Shown piece by piece: positions 1-8,814 of a stretch of DNA of 27,171 nt; the first letter of the stretch is position 1; each line of letters opens with the position of its first letter. A model generated the notes under the pieces. It was not told the DNA's origin, made no database searches, and worked only from the letters and a program-made list of their open reading frames with translations. This stretch comes from Peptococcaceae bacterium BRH_c23 (GTDB taxonomy: Bacteria; Bacillota_B; Desulfitobacteriia; Desulfitobacteriales; Desulfitobacteriaceae). The DNA lies in contig LADV01000325.1 of assembly GCA_000961805.1 (NCBI GenBank), forward strand, positions 1 to 27,171. Reading direction: 5' to 3'. Both the position numbers and the translations under genes were made by a program.

Positions 1-332
1 TCGTCATCATCATCATCGTCGTCGTCATCATCATCATCGTCGTCGTCATCATCATCATCGTCGTCGTCGTCATCATCGTCATCATCATCATCATCGTCGT
101 CGTCGTCATCATCATCATCGTCGTCGTCGTCATCATCGTCGTCTACTTCATCGCCGTCAGCAATTACTTCTTGAGCAGATTCGACATCGTCTACTTCATC
201 GTCGTCGTCCTCGTCGTCCTCAAATCCTATTTTCAATTCTTCTCCATTTTTATAGATTACCTTGATTTTTTCGATGTCATTTTCTTTTGCTAGTACATCA
301 TGAAGTAATTTCAGAAATTCATCCTTGTGCAT
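1..332 (-). CDS. Asp-rich repeat protein, C-terminus off the window edge
   Basis: The ATG at 332-330 follows GAGGAAGG with about 8 bases between, a good ribosome site. The first 38 or so residues are an ordinary small domain (starts MHKDEFLKLLHDVLAKEND, then a beta-strand-like stretch IEKIKVIYKNGEELKIGF). After this comes an acidic linker with E, D, V and A, and then at least 47 uninterrupted aspartates that run off the left edge. At least 110 codons are open. I do not recognise the N-terminal domain. A poly-Asp tail of this kind could bind cations or mineral surfaces, or act as an entropic brush, but that is inference. The gene is transcribed away from the epimerase wreck to its right. Confidence 0.8.
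   Translation of the reverse strand, partial: MHKDEFLKLLHDVLAKENDIEKIKVIYKNGEELKIGFEDDEDDDDEVDDVESAQEVIADGDEVDDDDDDDDDDDDDDDDDDDDDDDDDDDDDDDDDDDDDDDDDDDDDDD
3..143 (-). repeat. Trinucleotide GAY (Asp codon) tract
   Basis: On the + strand every in-frame triplet from 3 to 143 is GTC or ATC, giving 47 Asp codons on the minus strand. The two synonymous codons occur in runs (four GAT then three or four GAC), so part of the tract has a 21-bp period. This is the signature of slippage or unequal-crossover growth of a short unit rather than random codon use. The tract continues beyond base 1. Confidence 0.95.
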
Positions 333-392
333 ATTCTCGCACCCTTCCTCAAAATAATTTCCGTACACAATCTATCTCCACCTGTATAAGTT

Positions 393-763
393 TTATAAGG
401 TTAGAGATTTCTTGTGTATTATATGAATATTTCTACCAATTGGTACTAAATTGTGGATTGCTCTGACAATATAAGTGTTTACACATCCTAATAAGCGCAT
501 ATCATGAATTTGTTGTTCTAACCCTGCTTTCAATGTGGTTTCAGGATAATAGTTTAGTAACGTTTGTGCTTTCGTTATATCTGCCCAGGTATCCTTGGGA
601 TCTCCTTTAAGTCGGTCCGAAAAATCAGGAGTCTACCTTTTGGTTGAGTAAATCTTCACAATAAACCATCGATTCCAATTACCTCGACATCGTTGATTTG
701 AAGTAATCGTTCAGAAAGATGAGATCCAATAAACCCAGCGGCCCCTGTCACTAATACTCTCAT
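393..763 (-). pseudogene. NAD-dependent epimerase/dehydratase, internally deleted
   Basis: Reading from the ATG at 763-761 gives a 35-residue Rossmann start ([19 protein letters not shown], the GxxGxxG fingerprint of extended SDR epimerases), then TGA at 658-656. Further on, in another frame, 393 to about 628 encodes the family's C-terminal end: KGDPKDTWADITKAQ, a YYPETTLKAGLEQQI segment and a short tail to TAA at 393. About 200 central residues, including the YxxxK catalytic motif, are missing, with the junction around 625-660. Its ATG overlaps the UDP-glucose dehydrogenase stop (ATGA), so the pair was a coupled operon. By context it was probably a UDP-glucuronate epimerase acting on the dehydrogenase product; that substrate is inference. 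Confidence 0.85.
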
Positions 764-2040
764 CGTTTTCCAACCCCCAAATAGACTAATCCTTGTTTTC
801 TAACCTTTTTCACATCAAGACAATTTCTGGCGTCCAGAATGATAGATCCCTTCATTTTTAGTTTTACTTCTAACCAATTAGTATTGATAAATTGTTCCCA
901 TTCAGTTGCAATAATCAGAGCATCGGAATCTTTCACCGATTCATACTGATTTCTATATGGAGTAACCTCAGGAAACTTAAGTTGAACCATAGGATCGAAA
1001 GAATGAACACGACACCCCTTTTCAACAAGTCGTTTGATAAGAGCAATGGCAGGAGAGGATCTTAGATCATTCGTGTCGGGTTTAAAGGTCACACCCCAAA
1101 CGGTTATTTGCTTTTTAGACAAGTCTGGAAGCATCGTACTCAGTTTGTTCAAATAAAGTTCAATTTGAGTCTCATTGATTTCTAGAACTGCATCAAGTAG
1201 TTTGGTCTCCACATTTTGTAGTAATGCAGAATGTTTAAGTGAACTTAAATCTTTGGGTAAACATGATCCGCCAAAACCCAGTCCAGCGTTCAAAAAAAGC
1301 CGCCCTATACGGGGATCGGTCGCCAAACCCTTAGCGACATCAGCATAATCCACCTCATAAACATCACAGATACGAGCGATTTCATTAGCGAACGAGATTT
1401 TAGTGGCCAGAAAAGCATTGCTGGCGTATTTGATTAGTTCTGCTCCGGATAAACTGGTAAAAATTAAGGGAGCGCTTCCTTTTTCATAGAGCTTTTTCAA
1501 AACTTCGATGGGCCGAGCAGTTTTTGTGCCAAAGACAATTCTATTAGGATGGTAAATATCCCATAATGCCGTGCCCTCCCGTAAAAATTCGGGGTTAGAA
1601 ACAATATCAAATAATTCTTCATTTATTCCCATTGCAATTAATGTTTGATAGATGCTTTGATTAGTTCCCGGTGGAACTGTGCTTTTGGTAATAATCATTT
1701 TATGATCATGAATCTCAGAACCTATCATCTCAACCACTTGATTAAGAAAAGTAAGGTTGCTACTGCCATCTTCTTTAGATGGAGTACCAACTGCTATGAT
1801 AATAATTGGGTAATCCCGAATGCTCTCTTTTACCTGAGATGAAAAAGTAAGCTTACCACTATTAAGGGTTTTGCCGATCAAGTTTTCTAAACCTTGTTCA
1901 TAGATGGGGACTATCCCTCGACGAAGGCTTTCGATTTTTGATTCTTCCATATCCACACATTGAACTTCATGACCAAAATCCGCTAAAGCAGCTGCTGTTG
2001 TGAGCCCTACATAACCTGCTCCTACAATACATATTCTCAT
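760..2040 (-). CDS. ugd: UDP-glucose 6-dehydrogenase
   Basis: Cytosolic enzyme oxidising UDP-glucose to UDP-glucuronate with two NAD+. The 426 residues are full length for the family. Visible marks: N-terminal Rossmann [14 protein letters not shown] (7-20), STVPPGT (120-126), [11 protein letters not shown] (148-158), and [11 protein letters not shown] with the catalytic Cys at 260. The C-terminal UDP-binding domain has [16 protein letters not shown]. The stop codon overlaps the ATG of the ruined epimerase. The neighbouring glycosyltransferase fusion, divergently transcribed, suggests the UDP-glucuronate feeds a spore-surface or cell-surface glycan. The ribosome site before the ATG is weak (GGGTTG). 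Close homologues include UDP-N-acetyl-mannosamine dehydrogenases, but the Cys motif and length favour UDP-glucose. Confidence 0.95.
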   Translation of the reverse strand: MRICIVGAGYVGLTTAAALADFGHEVQCVDMEESKIESLRRGIVPIYEQGLENLIGKTLNSGKLTFSSQVKESIRDYPIIIIAVGTPSKEDGSSNLTFLNQVVEMIGSEIHDHKMIITKSTVPPGTNQSIYQTLIAMGINEELFDIVSNPEFLREGTALWDIYHPNRIVFGTKTARPIEVLKKLYEKGSAPLIFTSLSGAELIKYASNAFLATKISFANEIARICDVYEVDYADVAKGLATDPRIGRLFLNAGLGFGGSCLPKDLSSLKHSALLQNVETKLLDAVLEINETQIELYLNKLSTMLPDLSKKQITVWGVTFKPDTNDLRSSPAIALIKRLVEKGCRVHSFDPMVQLKFPEVTPYRNQYESVKDSDALIIATEWEQFINTNWLEVKLKMKGSIILDARNCLDVKKVRKQGLVYLGVGKR

Positions 2041-2221
2041 AAATCGTCAACCCAATCTCAAATAATGTCGATTAACTTATTGTATTTGTGCAAGAGATGA
2101 AGCGTTACAGATTTTGGTATAGACAGAGGAAGTTAAAACTCCGTCTGAGGTAAGTTTCCTTTAGCCCTTGATTAGAATAGATTATATTATATTATTATTT
2201 GATTTTGGTGGAGGGGAAGAT

Positions 2222-4969
2222 GTGGAAGAGTATCTAATCCAACCGTGGGATAATCAAGTTCAGCAGACAGGTATCGATTTAGATATGTGGGTACCCCCAC
2301 AAGTTGATGAATTGGCTGAACAAGTAATTAATTGCTACGATATGGAAGTTCAAAATAAGACGTTAATCACTTCAAAATCGGACAAAGGTGGGGCTATCTG
2401 GAAGATTGAAACGGATAAAGGACCTCGCAGTTTGAAAGTTCTACACAGGAAGCCAATTCGAAGTCTCTTCAGTGTAGGGGCACAGGACTACATTGTAAAA
2501 CAAGGTGGAAGGGTTCCTGAATTAAAAATGACGAAAGAAGGCCGTCTCAATGTAGAAAAGGGTGGAAAGTTATGGATTGTCACAGATTGGATTGACACCT
2601 TAACCCCGGCTGGGAAGGATCTTGAGGGCGCACAGGCCTTATGTTACGGTTTAGGAGAATTTCATCAGCATTCCAAGGGATATATTCCCCCGATTGGTTC
2701 ACAAAGAGCCTCTAGATTATATCGTTGGCCGGCTTATTATCGCAAAATAATTAAGAAAATTGACTGGTTTCGAAATGTAGCAATGGTTCATAAAGAATTA
2801 CCAAGTAGTCAAGAGCTTCTTTCGACTTTAGAGATCTTTGAGCAACAAGCTAAAGACGCATTAGGTCTTCTAGAAAAATCTCATTATGCTCGGATAGTTA
2901 CGAAAGGCGAAGCTCATTGGGGACTCGTTCACCAAGACTACGGATGGTCAAACGGACAACTTGGTCCAGGTGGTCTGTGGGTGATTGATTTAGATGGAGT
3001 AGCCTTTGATTTACCGATTCGCGATCTTCGCAAGCTCATTTCGAGTACCATGGACGAGTTGGGAAAGTGGGATGTTGCTTGGATTAAAGGTATGATTGAT
3101 GCCTACCATCAAGCAAATCCACTTGATGTAGAAACTTATCAAACATTATTAATCGATTTGGCCTTTCCCAATGAGTTTTATAAACACATTAACGAAATAC
3201 TCTACGATCCTCTAAATTTTATTAGTCATGATTTAGGAAGCATTATCGAGCGTCTCACTCTCATGGAAAAAACAAAGAGTTTAGCCTTAGATGAACTCAA
3301 CCAAGATATGATTAGCTTCCAACCTGGTGATTATGAATCAAACCTAGATTTTCCATCTGAAACCTCTGAGATGATGCAAGTCGAATCAATCATGAAGAAA
3401 ACAAATAAGGGTAAACTTTCAAAACTGAAGGGTGTAATTGCAGACAAGAAAGGTCCACTAAAGGTTCTTATGATTTGTACAGAAAAACTACCTGTCCCGC
3501 CTGTGTGTGGGGGAGCAATCCAAACCTATATCAAGGGAATTTCCGATACTTTGAGTGTGCATCATGAGTTAACGATCTTAGGAACAACAGATCCTTCACT
3601 CCCTCTTGAAGAAAAAGTCGATAAGATACGGTATATCAGAGTCGACGGCGACCACGTCTTAGAAATATACGCTGAGAAGGTCATTGCTTTTCTTAAGGAA
3701 AATTCGTTTGATTTAATCCACGTCTTTAATCGACCTAGGCTTGTTCCCTTAATCCGTGACGCTGCGCCACAATCGAGAATTATTCTGAGTATGCATAATG
3801 ATATGTTTAACGACGATAAAATTCTGCCTAGCATAGCGCTTACCGCGATCAATGAAGTAGAGAAAATTATTACAGTCAGTGATTATGTAGGAAATAAAAT
3901 TGGTAGTCTGTATCCTCAAGCGGCATCGAAGGTCCATACAATCTATTCTGGAGTAGACCTAAAAAGGTTTGTTCCTTGGAAAACGTCAAATTCTGCCGCT
4001 CAAATTCGAAAGAAACTTCGTGCTGAATATTTTCTACAGGACAAAAAAGTCATACTATTTGTGGGACGCCTGACACCCAAGAAAGGAACAGATCTTTTAA
4101 TTAGGGCTATCAACGAAGCGTACTCATCTGACAAAAATATTGCTTTGGTTATAGTGGGTGGAACATGGTATAGTGTTGACACAGTAACAGATTACGTTGC
4201 TTATGTTCGCGCTATTGCAGAGAAGGCGCCATTTCCAGTGATTACAACGGGTTACGTTTCCGCTGATCTAATTCATGAGTGGTTTTGGGCAGGAGATATT
4301 TTTGTGTGCCCTTCTGAATGGCAAGAACCTTTGGCTCGTGTCCATTACGAAGCCATGGCAGCGGGCTTACCCTTTATCACAACAGCAAGAGGTGGCAATC
4401 CAGAGGTTGTGATTGATCAAAATGGGTTAATTGTTGAGAGGCCCGAAGACCCTGTTGAATTTGCAGAGACGCTAAAAATTCTCCTATCTGATCTTGAACT
4501 TGGACAGAGAATGGGGCAGTCTGGTAGACGTTTGGCAGAAGAACGGTTTGGTTGGGAGCGAGTTGCCCAAGAAGTGCTAGAAACATGGAAACCTAACAAT
4601 ACTAACTATGAAACAAATCTAGAGAGCGACAATATAGAACTTATTACGAGTAAGCGTAAAGGAAAGGGGAAAAATAAAAGTAAGTTAAAAGGGAAAGAAA
4701 AAGTGAAAGTTAAAGGTATCGACGGAGCTAAAAGCAAAGAGTTCGGTGATCTGCTAGATAGTCTTTCTAATCCAGCGATGGAGGCCGGTTCATCCATTGT
4801 GAAGGTTACCCGGGACATGATTTTTCCAATGAGCGCAGCTCACAATTTGTTGGGAAATATTTCCCCATCAGAAGTGACACGAAGATTGATCACTTCTAAA
4901 ATGGAGAAAAACGATGGAATTAACGGTTCATCGATGGTGAGAGTAACCAGAGAAATGATTAGACGTTAG
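2222..4969 (+). CDS. CotS-like kinase fused to GT4 glycosyltransferase, duplicated C-terminal module
   Basis: I place the start at GTG 2222 because GGAGG lies 7 bases upstream; an upstream TTG at 2168 has no such site. The 915 residues contain three parts. Residues 1 to about 390 are a CotS-type aminoglycoside-phosphotransferase fold, with HQDYGWSN at 237-244 and IDLD at 255-258 in the catalytic and metal-loop positions. Residues about 412-790 are a GT4 (GT-B) glycosyltransferase: GGAIQTYIKGIS near 430, FVGRLTPKKGTDLL near 613, and the E-x7-E motif EPLARVHYE at 702-710. From about 805 there is a Lys-rich linker and a twice-used module, LITSK followed by GSS-(I/M)-V-(K/R)-VTR-(D/E)-MI. In Bacillus subtilis CotS and the glycosyltransferase CotSA are separate adjacent genes (established); the fusion points to spore-coat work. 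Confidence 0.88.
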   Translation: MEEYLIQPWDNQVQQTGIDLDMWVPPQVDELAEQVINCYDMEVQNKTLITSKSDKGGAIWKIETDKGPRSLKVLHRKPIRSLFSVGAQDYIVKQGGRVPELKMTKEGRLNVEKGGKLWIVTDWIDTLTPAGKDLEGAQALCYGLGEFHQHSKGYIPPIGSQRASRLYRWPAYYRKIIKKIDWFRNVAMVHKELPSSQELLSTLEIFEQQAKDALGLLEKSHYARIVTKGEAHWGLVHQDYGWSNGQLGPGGLWVIDLDGVAFDLPIRDLRKLISSTMDELGKWDVAWIKGMIDAYHQANPLDVETYQTLLIDLAFPNEFYKHINEILYDPLNFISHDLGSIIERLTLMEKTKSLALDELNQDMISFQPGDYESNLDFPSETSEMMQVESIMKKTNKGKLSKLKGVIADKKGPLKVLMICTEKLPVPPVCGGAIQTYIKGISDTLSVHHELTILGTTDPSLPLEEKVDKIRYIRVDGDHVLEIYAEKVIAFLKENSFDLIHVFNRPRLVPLIRDAAPQSRIILSMHNDMFNDDKILPSIALTAINEVEKIITVSDYVGNKIGSLYPQAASKVHTIYSGVDLKRFVPWKTSNSAAQIRKKLRAEYFLQDKKVILFVGRLTPKKGTDLLIRAINEAYSSDKNIALVIVGGTWYSVDTVTDYVAYVRAIAEKAPFPVITTGYVSADLIHEWFWAGDIFVCPSEWQEPLARVHYEAMAAGLPFITTARGGNPEVVIDQNGLIVERPEDPVEFAETLKILLSDLELGQRMGQSGRRLAEERFGWERVAQEVLETWKPNNTNYETNLESDNIELITSKRKGKGKNKSKLKGKEKVKVKGIDGAKSKEFGDLLDSLSNPAMEAGSSIVKVTRDMIFPMSAAHNLLGNISPSEVTRRLITSKMEKNDGINGSSMVRVTREMIRR

Positions 4970-5376
4970 TGTGTGTGTGCATCTTATTTGAACTTCGTCA
5001 ACCTTTAGAACCGCCTTGAGCCAACGCATAAGGAACCCACTTGTGCTCGCAGGCTAGAGCTAGAATTTTGATTTAAGGCTAAAAGTGCAGCATCAAACTT
5101 GTTGCGCTTTTGCCTTATATAGTCCATATTCGCCATTTTTTTTGACGCTTAATCTGATACAATTATTAGCTACTTCTTTTGAACTTATCATCAGAAATTA
5201 TAATTGGAAGGCTCTAGGAAATGAAAGGAATTATTCATCCATACAACGAATAATCAAGTGATAGCTTAAAGATAGCTTAAAAAGTTTTATAAACCGCTGG
5301 TCACAATCCAATAAGAATTTATCTCCAGCATAATGGGATATCTCTCTGCAAAATTTGTAGTGAAAGATGTGAAAGT
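4970..5376. other. Intergenic region with one strong hairpin
   Basis: About 400 bases with no convincing reading frame. Besides the hairpin at 5074-5117 I see only AT-rich sequence before mgtC. I looked for a magnesium (M-box) leader because the next gene is MgtC-like, and found no recognisable core. Confidence 0.6.
5074..5117 (+). terminator. 18-bp hairpin, likely terminator of the CotS/glycosyltransferase gene
   Basis: TAAGGC plus AAAAGTGCAGCA pairs with TGTTGCGCTTTT plus GCCTTA around a 7-base loop, with one bulged T and two G-U pairs. It lies about 100 bases after the stop. The run of U expected after a rho-independent stem is poor, so it could instead be a processed or mobile hairpin. 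Confidence 0.55.
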
Positions 5377-6111
5377 ATGTACATTACTGATTATGAGGTG
5401 GCTCTTAGATTATTTTTGGCTTGTGTTTTTGGTGGAGTAGTAGGGCTTGAAAGAGAACGAAACGATAGTCCAGCAGGGTTTAGAACTCATATTTTGGTCT
5501 CATTAGGGGCCGCTTTAATTATGATTATATCTATGTATGGATTTTCTGATTTTGATTCAGTAAATAAAGACCCTGCACGATTGGCCGCCCAAGTTGTTTC
5601 AGGCATTGGTTTTCTAGGGGCAGGGACAATATTAAGAGATAAAACATCAATTAAAGGATTAACCACTGCTGCATCACTATGGGTGGTATCAGCAATTGGA
5701 TTGGCGGCAGGAGCCGGCTTTTATTTTTCAGCATTCGTCGCAACTGTATTGGTTTTCCTAACCTTAGAGCGCTCTGTTGAAACCTATTTTTTTAGAAATA
5801 GCCAAACTTTAAAAGTCGTTGCTGTCAATGGTACCTGTAAACTCAAAGAAATTAACCATACTATAGAGTCCCATAGCATAATTCCTCAGAATATTTCTAT
5901 GACCTTGTTAAAAGAAGAGGCAAATAGAACACATATCGAGTACAAATTAAGAACTCCCTTTCGAAAAATCAATATCGAAAATCTGATTGCAGATATTAAT
6001 GAAATTGATGGTATTTATTCAGCCGAAAAAGTAGAGAATAGCGGGTCACTATTTATTAACTTAAAACGTCGGTTACCTTTCAGAAAAAAGCCCAAAGATC
6101 CTTCAATGTAA
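5377..6111 (+). CDS. mgtC: MgtC/SapB-family membrane protein
   Basis: 244 residues. The N-terminal half has four to five hydrophobic helices with the family marks GGVVGLERERNDSPAGFRTH (19-38), VSGIGFLGAGTILRD and KGLTTAASLWVVSAIGLAAG. The C-terminal part, about 145-244, is a soluble ACT-like tail. MgtC proteins affect growth in low magnesium and modulate F-type ATP synthase in Salmonella; the job in free-living Firmicutes is less clear, and the close homologue SapB has unknown function. The ATG at 5377 has only a weak purine-rich stretch before it. It stands alone and converges on the beta-propeller gene. Confidence 0.9.
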   Translation: MYITDYEVALRLFLACVFGGVVGLERERNDSPAGFRTHILVSLGAALIMIISMYGFSDFDSVNKDPARLAAQVVSGIGFLGAGTILRDKTSIKGLTTAASLWVVSAIGLAAGAGFYFSAFVATVLVFLTLERSVETYFFRNSQTLKVVAVNGTCKLKEINHTIESHSIIPQNISMTLLKEEANRTHIEYKLRTPFRKINIENLIADINEIDGIYSAEKVENSGSLFINLKRRLPFRKKPKDPSM

Positions 6112-6198
6112 CTGCAACAGATAACTCTTAACTGAGCTTTCATCGTACTTAGGGGGCATAGAAAGAATTAAATTTTTAACGGATAACGGACAAACTAG

Positions 6199-6246
6199 TG
6201 GCAGGTAAGGCTCAAACAACTGGATGTGTTTGAGCCTTACCTGCCA
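6199..6246. repeat. Perfect 20-bp inverted repeat between convergent genes
   Basis: TGGCAGGTAAGGCTCAAACA at 6199-6218 is followed after an 8-base loop by its exact complement at 6227-6246. It lies between the convergent mgtC and beta-propeller genes, so a bidirectional terminator is the simplest role. Neither side has a T tract, and a stem this perfect in non-coding DNA suggests a young palindromic element or selection on the RNA. Confidence 0.85.
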
Positions 6247-6307
6247 TAACAAAGTGTTGTGTTGGCAAGGTGACAGGTTGAAGAAGGTACCTCTAGATAG
6301 GCATGGT

Positions 6308-8380
6308 TTAGGGATTAAGAATCAAGCGGTTTTTCTCCTGTAGTGATGAGAGATCATTCGCTTTGATCATTCCTTGAGAAATGGTATAAAGCGTATCCTT
6401 AATATAGAGGACCCTTTCGATGGTTTTAGATCCATAATAATGCTGTCCGGCTTTTAAAAGGTCAGCATCATTAAGGTGTGTAATTCTGTCTCTGAGAGTA
6501 AAACCCTTTTGCAAATCGAAGTGGTAAACATATGCACCTTGGAAAGAAAAGCTGCCATATTGAGGGATACCTCTTGGATTACTATCCGAATTTTTTACTT
6601 CCATTAAGGTAACAGGGAACGACAAAAGACCTTTTTCTTTATCGAAGAGTAGGGCCTTGTGATTGCGAAGTACTTCAGAATCAGTCCCTCGATCACCAAT
6701 GGACGTTTTGAACAGCTCCACAGGATTGCTGACATCGGTCACATCAAAGACGGCAAGTTTCATGCCTTGATAAAAGGCATTGGAACCCATGGGCGTACCG
6801 GGAAGAATTCCTTGACGGTTCGTTTGGCTTACTTCGATGGTTTCTTTACCAAAGCCGATGATGTGGTTCTCGTCATAAGGGTGGAGATAATCACTGAATC
6901 CTGGTATTTTCAAAGCACCTAAGATTTTAGGCGAAGTAGGGTCTTTAAGATCTAGAACAAAGAAGGGATCAACATTTTTGAAGGTGACCATGTAGCCGCG
7001 ATCCCCCATAAAACGAACTGAATAGATCTTTTCTCCGGGTGCAATATCCTCTATCTTTCCAGTCGGTTGAAGGGCTTGATCTAGGATATAGACATTATTT
7101 TTAGAGGTATTGTCATCGGTACGCCACATGTTGCCTTTTGTTGTAGCGATTCTAAAATGATCGTTATGTTCGTCCATAGCAAATTGGTTAAGAATAGTAC
7201 CCGGTACTGATCCTTGAGCCTTAAATGTTGTCTCGCCTTGAGCCAGACCAAATTTATAGAGAGCGGTTGTGGTTTCTACTGAAGGCGGGGCTATCAGATC
7301 CATAGCTGGAGCCACTTTGGAATCAGGGGTTGGTTGAGGTTTGGGTGTCGGTAGCTCTATCTGCTCATACTGGGTAACTGCGATATAGAGATTTGACGGC
7401 GAAGCATAAATATTTTGACCTGAGCCAAGGTAGGTGGAAACTTGCATTTTTTGATTCGCTTGGTCAAGATTAAGACCAGCGATCAGCAGATAATTGGGCT
7501 CGACAGAGTTTGGGAAGTAACGGATATCGGTGTAGTCTATGGTGACGAATTCGCTATTATTAACAGTATCTCGATAGCTTGGCAATTGGGGCTCTAATCC
7601 TTGTTGCATAATCCGATAAGTGTCTAAGTATTTGTTAGCGATCAAATAGAGATTACTACCGACCTTTCGTGAAGATACGTATTCTCCATCAAGTTCTACT
7701 TCCCTGATTTTTTCAAGATCTTTTTTATCGGCTAGATTGTAGATGATAACTTTGGCCGTTGATTTATGGAAGATTGGTGGATATATTAGTGATTTAGATT
7801 GATCTTTTTGAGGATTGATGGGATATTCTTCTTGATAATTAGCATTGCCTATTATAACTAGATATTTATCATCGACAAACAGCTCTCGCGGTGAAAATTG
7901 GCTGCCTTTAAAACTGATGCGGCTAACAATATTCATCTGATCAGAGGGATCCGCTTGGGTTACGATCAGCTCCTGTTGACTAACTTGGTAGATATACTTG
8001 CCATCGTTTTTGACGATATCGGCTTCATCAACCCCTTCTACTTGCAGGTTGGTTGTAGAAAAGTCCTTACTTCCTCTTACCGCAATATTTGAAGTTGCGG
8101 GAGCTGAGGAGGCGGATGAGGGAGCGGCCGACTTGGTCATCTCATCCCTCATTATCCCAGTTCCAAAATTTATCCCTTGTCTTGTGGAAATTCTGGAACT
8201 CTCAGCCGTTTCCAAAATACTGCGTAGCTTTTCAACCGTTCCTATGACAGGTAGACTTTGTTCCTGAGGCAGACTATGTACTTGAGCCAAACTTAGATCT
8301 GGTGGTTTATTCAGGTTGGATATGGTAATGACAACCGTGAACACTGAAATTAGGGCAAGAAAATACCAAACTCTCTTCAT
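6308..8380 (-). CDS. Secreted beta-propeller domain protein
   Basis: 690 residues. The start has GGGGAGGA 6 bases upstream. An N-terminal hydrophobic segment (residues 4-22, after MKR) is a signal peptide or membrane anchor, so the bulk is outside the cell. The phrase STTNLQVEGVDEADIVKNDG near 108-127 is the hallmark opening of the bacterial secreted beta-propeller family (Pfam Beta_propel), distantly WD40-like. The rest consists of repeating beta-strand blades, with a Pro-rich low-complexity insertion (LPTPKPQPTPDSK) near 345. Members are widespread in spore-forming Firmicutes and archaea; the function is unknown, with binding or scaffolding usually assumed. It is monocistronic and I see no catalytic motif. 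Confidence 0.88.
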   Translation of the reverse strand: MKRVWYFLALISVFTVVITISNLNKPPDLSLAQVHSLPQEQSLPVIGTVEKLRSILETAESSRISTRQGINFGTGIMRDEMTKSAAPSSASSAPATSNIAVRGSKDFSTTNLQVEGVDEADIVKNDGKYIYQVSQQELIVTQADPSDQMNIVSRISFKGSQFSPRELFVDDKYLVIIGNANYQEEYPINPQKDQSKSLIYPPIFHKSTAKVIIYNLADKKDLEKIREVELDGEYVSSRKVGSNLYLIANKYLDTYRIMQQGLEPQLPSYRDTVNNSEFVTIDYTDIRYFPNSVEPNYLLIAGLNLDQANQKMQVSTYLGSGQNIYASPSNLYIAVTQYEQIELPTPKPQPTPDSKVAPAMDLIAPPSVETTTALYKFGLAQGETTFKAQGSVPGTILNQFAMDEHNDHFRIATTKGNMWRTDDNTSKNNVYILDQALQPTGKIEDIAPGEKIYSVRFMGDRGYMVTFKNVDPFFVLDLKDPTSPKILGALKIPGFSDYLHPYDENHIIGFGKETIEVSQTNRQGILPGTPMGSNAFYQGMKLAVFDVTDVSNPVELFKTSIGDRGTDSEVLRNHKALLFDKEKGLLSFPVTLMEVKNSDSNPRGIPQYGSFSFQGAYVYHFDLQKGFTLRDRITHLNDADLLKAGQHYYGSKTIERVLYIKDTLYTISQGMIKANDLSSLQEKNRLILNP

Positions 8381-8583
8381 CTTGAATCCTCCCCGTATCT
8401 GAAATTCTTTTGCTGATTAGTTTTATTGCTATAGTTATAGACGAATCCAAGGGAATAAATCTGACGATATCTCTTCAAAAAAGTTGAAAGCCTCCGTGAT
8501 AGCTCCGGAAGTAAGATAAAGACGAGAATTCCTGAAATAAAGATCAAGATAGATTTTCAGATATATTCCACTCTGTTATATAA

Positions 8584-8612
8584 AAAAGAGTCCGTAACTT
8601 ACGGGCTCTTTT
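8584..8612 (-). terminator. Rho-independent terminator of the 57-residue gene
   Basis: AAAAGAGTCCGT pairs with ACGGGCTCTTTT around AACTT. On the minus strand the stem is followed by TTTTTTATA, a proper U tract, and it lies 28 bases after the stop at 8641. Confidence 0.9.
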
Positions 8613-8640
8613 CAATCATTTGTTGAGATAATCAAAGTTG

Positions 8641-8814
8641 CTACTCTGCTTTCTTGAAAATGGACCAAGGCGTATCGACAGCTTTACCGTCTTCTAACAT
8701 TTTCTGAACAGTTCCTGGTGTATAAAAACCAGCTTTTTCTGTTTTGAGAAGGCATTCTTCCAAAGTAGTTTCCTGCCAAGTGTCCTCGCCTTTTAATTGA
8801 GTTAAAAACTTCAT
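8641..8814 (-). CDS. Small hypothetical protein, 57 residues
   Basis: The ATG at 8814 is preceded by GGAGG with a 10-base gap; an in-frame start 21 codons upstream has no ribosome site and would put untypical sequence at the N-terminus. The protein begins MKFLTQLKGEDTWQETTLEE and has no membrane segment, Cys motif or recognised domain. A dedicated ribosome site and its own terminator with a U tract support a real gene. Function unknown. Confidence 0.7.
   Translation of the reverse strand: MKFLTQLKGEDTWQETTLEECLLKTEKAGFYTPGTVQKMLEDGKAVDTPWSIFKKAE

Noticed and set aside
1..143. Possible CRISPR array or satellite
   Set aside because: The repetition is purely trinucleotide and in frame with a good start codon; there are no unique spacers.
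5118..5376. M-box magnesium riboswitch before mgtC
   Set aside because: The conserved core is not visible and the leader is AT-rich with no matching stems.
6659..6922. Frames on the + strand inside the beta-propeller gene, for example 87 codons here
   Set aside because: They are antisense to a strongly supported gene, without ribosome sites or recognisable domains; likewise for the many other opposite-strand frames inside genes.
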